Source: Amoebophrya sp. AT5.2
Taxonomy: Eukaryota; Sar; Dinophyceae; Syndiniales; Amoebophryaceae
Length of the DNA stretch: 16,108 nt
Direction: 5' to 3'
NCBI GenBank assembly: GCA_005223375.1
Contig: RXOD01005066.1
Coordinates: 1 to 16,108 of the forward strand
Part shown: positions 13,496 through 16,108 of the stretch, piece after piece
Layout of the letters: each line of letters starts with the position of its first letter
Numbering within the stretch: the first letter of the stretch is position 1
Translations under genes and position numbers: made by a program
Notes under the pieces: generated by a model
What the model was told of the DNA's origin: nothing
Seen by the model: the letters and a program-made list of their open reading frames with translations, nothing else
Database searches by the model: none

Positions 13496-16108
13496 ATGGC
13501 CGCAGAGGTGGAGAACCTCGATTTCGAAGGCGACGAGCCTCCCGCGCCGACCGTTTCCAATGCAAGCGCAGCGGGCGTCGTGCCACCAGCTGCTGCTGCA
13601 GCGACAGCGACAGCTGCAGCAACTGGCTCGCCGAACGGAGTAACCGCAGTCCAGCCCGAGGTGGTGGTTGTCGCAAAAAATGGATCAGCTCCTCCTACTG
13701 GGTCCAGCCACCAAGTGTTCGTGCGGGGCCTAGACCACGAGGAGGACGAAGACATTTGGAAAGGCAAAGTCAGCGGGTAACCTTAACACACCAGCACCAC
13801 CGCTAATAAATGGAGTTCATGGAGGTCAGGGATGCCCTGCCCCAGGCCCACGATCGAAGTAGTATGAGAAGCAGAAGTCCTTCTCCTTGGTCTCATTGTG
13901 CTTGTCCTACTTTCAGGTCTTTCAACCTCCTCGACCTCAAATTCCTCAGGTATGCCGACGTGCAGGCGGCAGAGGTGAGCCTTTCAAATTTTCCCGAAAA
14001 AGACGAGGACAAGGACCGGGATTGCGTGTTGACCTTCCCGACTGCTGCTGCCGCAGCGAAATGCAAGGCGGCGCTGCTCGACAAGGGACTCGCAGCAAGG
14101 TACTGGAACAAACACTCGCGGACCTCCTCCTGCGCCTGTTCCTCCTGCTTCATTCGTTGACATAGATAGCGATACGACAATCGGCAACGAACCGGAAGTC
14201 CTAGTCCAAGTCGTGACCCAGACCCTGACCTGATCCTGACTCTAACTCTATTATATGTATCAATCATCAATCAGGCTCGCCGGTGAGGAGGCGCCCGCAG
14301 CCAACGGGGCGGGGCCTCAAGGAGGAGCAAGTGGCGGCTTGGTCATCCAGAAGCGAAGTTTTCTCGACGAGCCGCTGGACAATCTTGTAAACGAATCAAA
14401 GCGACGGCGCCTTGACCACGAGCAGACAGCGCAGAACGGGGGCGTAGGGCAGGCGGCGAATGGGAATGGCTGGGGAAAGTACCAGGGCGGCGCGGCGGCC
14501 CCCTACGCAGGCAAGCAGGGAGGGACCAACTACGGGAAGCCAATGGCGAACGGAGGTGCGTCTACTAACTTGAGCCTATGACCTTGATGTTGTTGAAAAA
14601 CGATTCTTGTTGATGGCGTACAGAAATAGAGCCAGAGACTGACTAGTCGTAAGAACGATACTAAAAATTCCAAATTGGTATATCGGAATGGATTGGCAGC
14701 AGGAGCAGGTAGGCAAGAAAAACTAAACACACTTACATACTAATCTAACCAGCAGGATGACCAGGTGTGGGCTTTTTGGTTTGGAAAAGCGAATTCAAGG
14801 CCAAGCAAGCCCAAGTCCTGTTCATGGCGCAGTCGTCCTTGCTACTGATACACATACGAAGATTTCCAAAGAAAAATTACTTTTTCATCAGGCAAAGGCT
14901 GGGGGTGGAAGGGCAAGGAACCGCAGTACATCGATCCGACCCTGCCCAGTTGGCTCGCTACTCGGGGGTACTACTACAGTTTTTTTCTTAATTTTGGTAT
15001 TGAATTTTGTTTTTGTTGCTAGACGAAGGAAGACGATCTTGTCTTTTTTTCGGCCCTACGATTGACTTCCCTCCCAGGTACGGCACCCAGATCGACTTGA
15101 ACAAGGGCCGCAAGGCTTCCGATCGGAAGGGCATCGGCAAGGGGAAGGAGCTTCTCGGCAAGCCCGTGGACAATTCCAAGAACGGGCAGGTGCCGTTCCT
15201 CCCCCCTGCCGCCAACAACACCGGCAGTGGATTTTACGCGCTGCCGGCCGAACCCGCGTCCAAGTGGTCGCCGGACATGCAGCTAGAAAAGCAGCTGGTC
15301 GACTACCTGAACATGAAGCGGCACGGGAACCTGAACCGGTACCTGGTTTTGAGCGGGCTGCAGGACCGCATGATGAACTGCAAGTCGATTCGCGGCGAGT
15401 TCGACTGGATGCTCCTGGACGGCAGCAGTGCGGTTCTCTCCATCGAGCTGCACACCATGATGGGGAAGGACGTGGCGCACCTCGCGCTGCGGGACGTGAA
15501 GAGCGCCTCCGCACTGAAAAAGTACATCGAAGACAACCCGGAAAGATACACAAACACGCGAGTAGCACACGCCGCGCCAAGAAAAGCTGGACGTACTTGT
15601 TACTTACACTGATAGACTTGATTGGTTTTTTTCGTAGTTGTGGATGTCCGGGACAAGCCGTATCTATGTGAATCTTCCTGGTCCACCAGCGATTTTTACG
15701 GAGGGGATGATAGATATAGATTCAAAGCGGCTGGATCTGGAAATCAATGATGTGAAATTCAGTCCGAAACCGAATGCAGAACGAACCTCCTACGGATACT
15801 ATAGTATTCTCGACATGATCCATGCAGATACGCTTTGGATCGGCGGGCTTCCTGCGGATTTTTCGGTAACGCCGTGGTTTCTCGCGCCGTTGAAGAAGCT
15901 GTTTGAGAATTTTGGGAAGCTGCAGCCCCAGCCGGGTAAAGAGTACAAGGCGCCCTGGTGGGAGCAGCTTGACGCGGCCGAGAAGAAGGAGCGCGAGGCG
16001 AGGTTCGCGGCTGCGCACCCGGACGCGGCGAATGGGGACGCCGACGCTGCAGCGCCAGCTGCGGTGCCGGAGAAAAACGGCGACGACGTCGTAGCTGCAG
16101 AAGCGGGA
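13496..16108 (+). CDS. Nuclear RNA-binding protein with RRM-like domains, six exons, 3' partial
   Basis: Exons 13496-13776, 13950-14099, 14275-14555, 14892-14967, 15078-15561 and 15639 to the window edge join in consistent phase (2, 2, 1, 2, 0). They give 580 residues with no stop. The start ATG follows an in-frame TAA. The N-terminus is acidic, then Ala-rich. A first RRM-like unit starts at about residue 72: HQVFVRGLD resembles RNP2, a helix crosses the first intron, and DRDCVLTF sits at the RNP1 position but lacks the usual aromatic pair, so RNA contact may be altered. KRRRL in the third exon may be a nuclear signal. Gly/Lys-rich sequence follows (GKGWGWKGKEPQYIDPTLPS). A second RRM-like start, DTLWIGGLPADFS with LKKLFENFGKL, lies near residue 488. 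The last part is Ala/Glu-rich. This fits an hnRNP or splicing-type protein; the exact orthologue is not recognised. Confidence 0.85.
13777..13949 (+). other. Intron 1 of the RRM gene, GT-AG, phase 2
   Basis: Donor CAGCGG/GTAACC, acceptor AAATTCCTCAG/G. The join keeps normal RRM spacing (WKGKVSG then YADVQAAEVSL). A stronger-looking acceptor, CCTACTTTCAG, ends at 13916 and is also in frame, adding 11 residues (SFNLLDLKFLR). Confidence 0.8.
14100..14274 (+). other. Intron 2 of the RRM gene, GT-AG, phase 2
   Basis: Donor GCAAG/GTACTG, branch-like CTCTAACTC near 14240, acceptor CATCAATCAG/GCTCG. Splicing joins AAG|G in phase to LAGEEAPAANG. Read-through meets stops. Confidence 0.85.
14556..14891 (+). 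other. Intron 3 of the RRM gene, GT-AG, phase 1, unusually long
   Basis: Donor CGGAG/GTGCGT, acceptor ATTACTTTTTCATCAG/GCAAAGG. At 336 nt it is about twice its neighbours. An internal TACTAATCTAACCAGCAG signal ends at 14755, but exons entered there hit a stop in phase 1. The chosen join gives a Gly-rich GKPMANGGKGWGWKGKE. Confidence 0.8.
14968..15077 (+). other. Intron 4 of the RRM gene, GT-AG, phase 2
   Basis: Donor CTCGGGG/GTACTA, acceptor GACTTCCCTCCCAG/GTACGG, 110 nt, T-rich. The short preceding exon (76 nt) is joined in frame: SWLATRG then YGTQIDLNKG. Confidence 0.85.
15562..15638 (+). other. Intron 5 of the RRM gene, GT-AG, phase 0
   Basis: Donor ACGCGA/GTAGCA (weak), acceptor GGTTTTTTTCGTAG/TTGTGG, 77 nt. 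The join links ERYTNTR to LWMSGTSRIYVNLPG. Reading on instead stops at TGA 15610-15612. Confidence 0.75.

Noticed and set aside
1..16108. CRISPR arrays, tRNA or rRNA genes, bacterial operons or prophage
   Set aside because: No regularly spaced repeats, cloverleaf-like sequences, rRNA segments or Shine-Dalgarno-linked gene strings were seen. The gene structure is eukaryotic.

Overview
This window reads as nuclear DNA of a compact-genome protist. Genes are split by short introns (about 70-340 nt), most with GT-AG ends. Coding segments are GC-rich at third codon positions, and the non-coding stretches between them are AT-rich. There are no operons, Shine-Dalgarno sites, rRNA or recognisable tRNA genes. 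One intron (3694-4163) is not GT-AG. It is a 460-bp element with imperfect terminal inverted repeats, flanked by a 5-bp duplication, and its exact removal restores a reading frame. Non-canonical 'introner' introns of this kind are known from the parasitic dinoflagellate Amoebophrya, so a syndinian-type dinoflagellate is my best guess. That is an inference from architecture, not from a database match.

Layout, left to right. (1) 25-193: last exon of a gene that begins outside the window. (2) 1114-5988: a large five-exon gene model for a basic, Ser/Pro/Arg-rich, mostly disordered protein of about 1235 aa. All exon phases agree, and the third intron is the introner. (3) About 6350-6712: an open frame on the minus strand that may be an exon. 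(4) 6847-7248: a small two-exon gene of unknown function. (5) 7340-8659: a reverse transcriptase of the Penelope-like type, with recognisable motifs A, B and C and no visible endonuclease. (6) 8660-11380: poorly resolved, with weak exon candidates on both strands, a 16-bp palindrome and a 16-bp tandem duplication. (7) 11381-12640: an intact 419-aa SR-like low-complexity protein. (8) 12641-13495: intergenic, with one weak minus-strand ORF. (9) 13496 to the window end: at least six exons of a nuclear RNA-binding protein with two RRM-like regions. Its five GT-AG introns are all phase-consistent, and the gene runs off the right edge.

All well-supported genes lie on the plus strand, as is common in dinoflagellates. 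They do not form an obvious pathway. The most notable observation is that one gene carries both ordinary GT-AG introns and a transposon-like intron with no GT-AG register. A retroelement-type reverse transcriptase lies nearby, but nothing ties it to the movement of the TIR-bearing intron.
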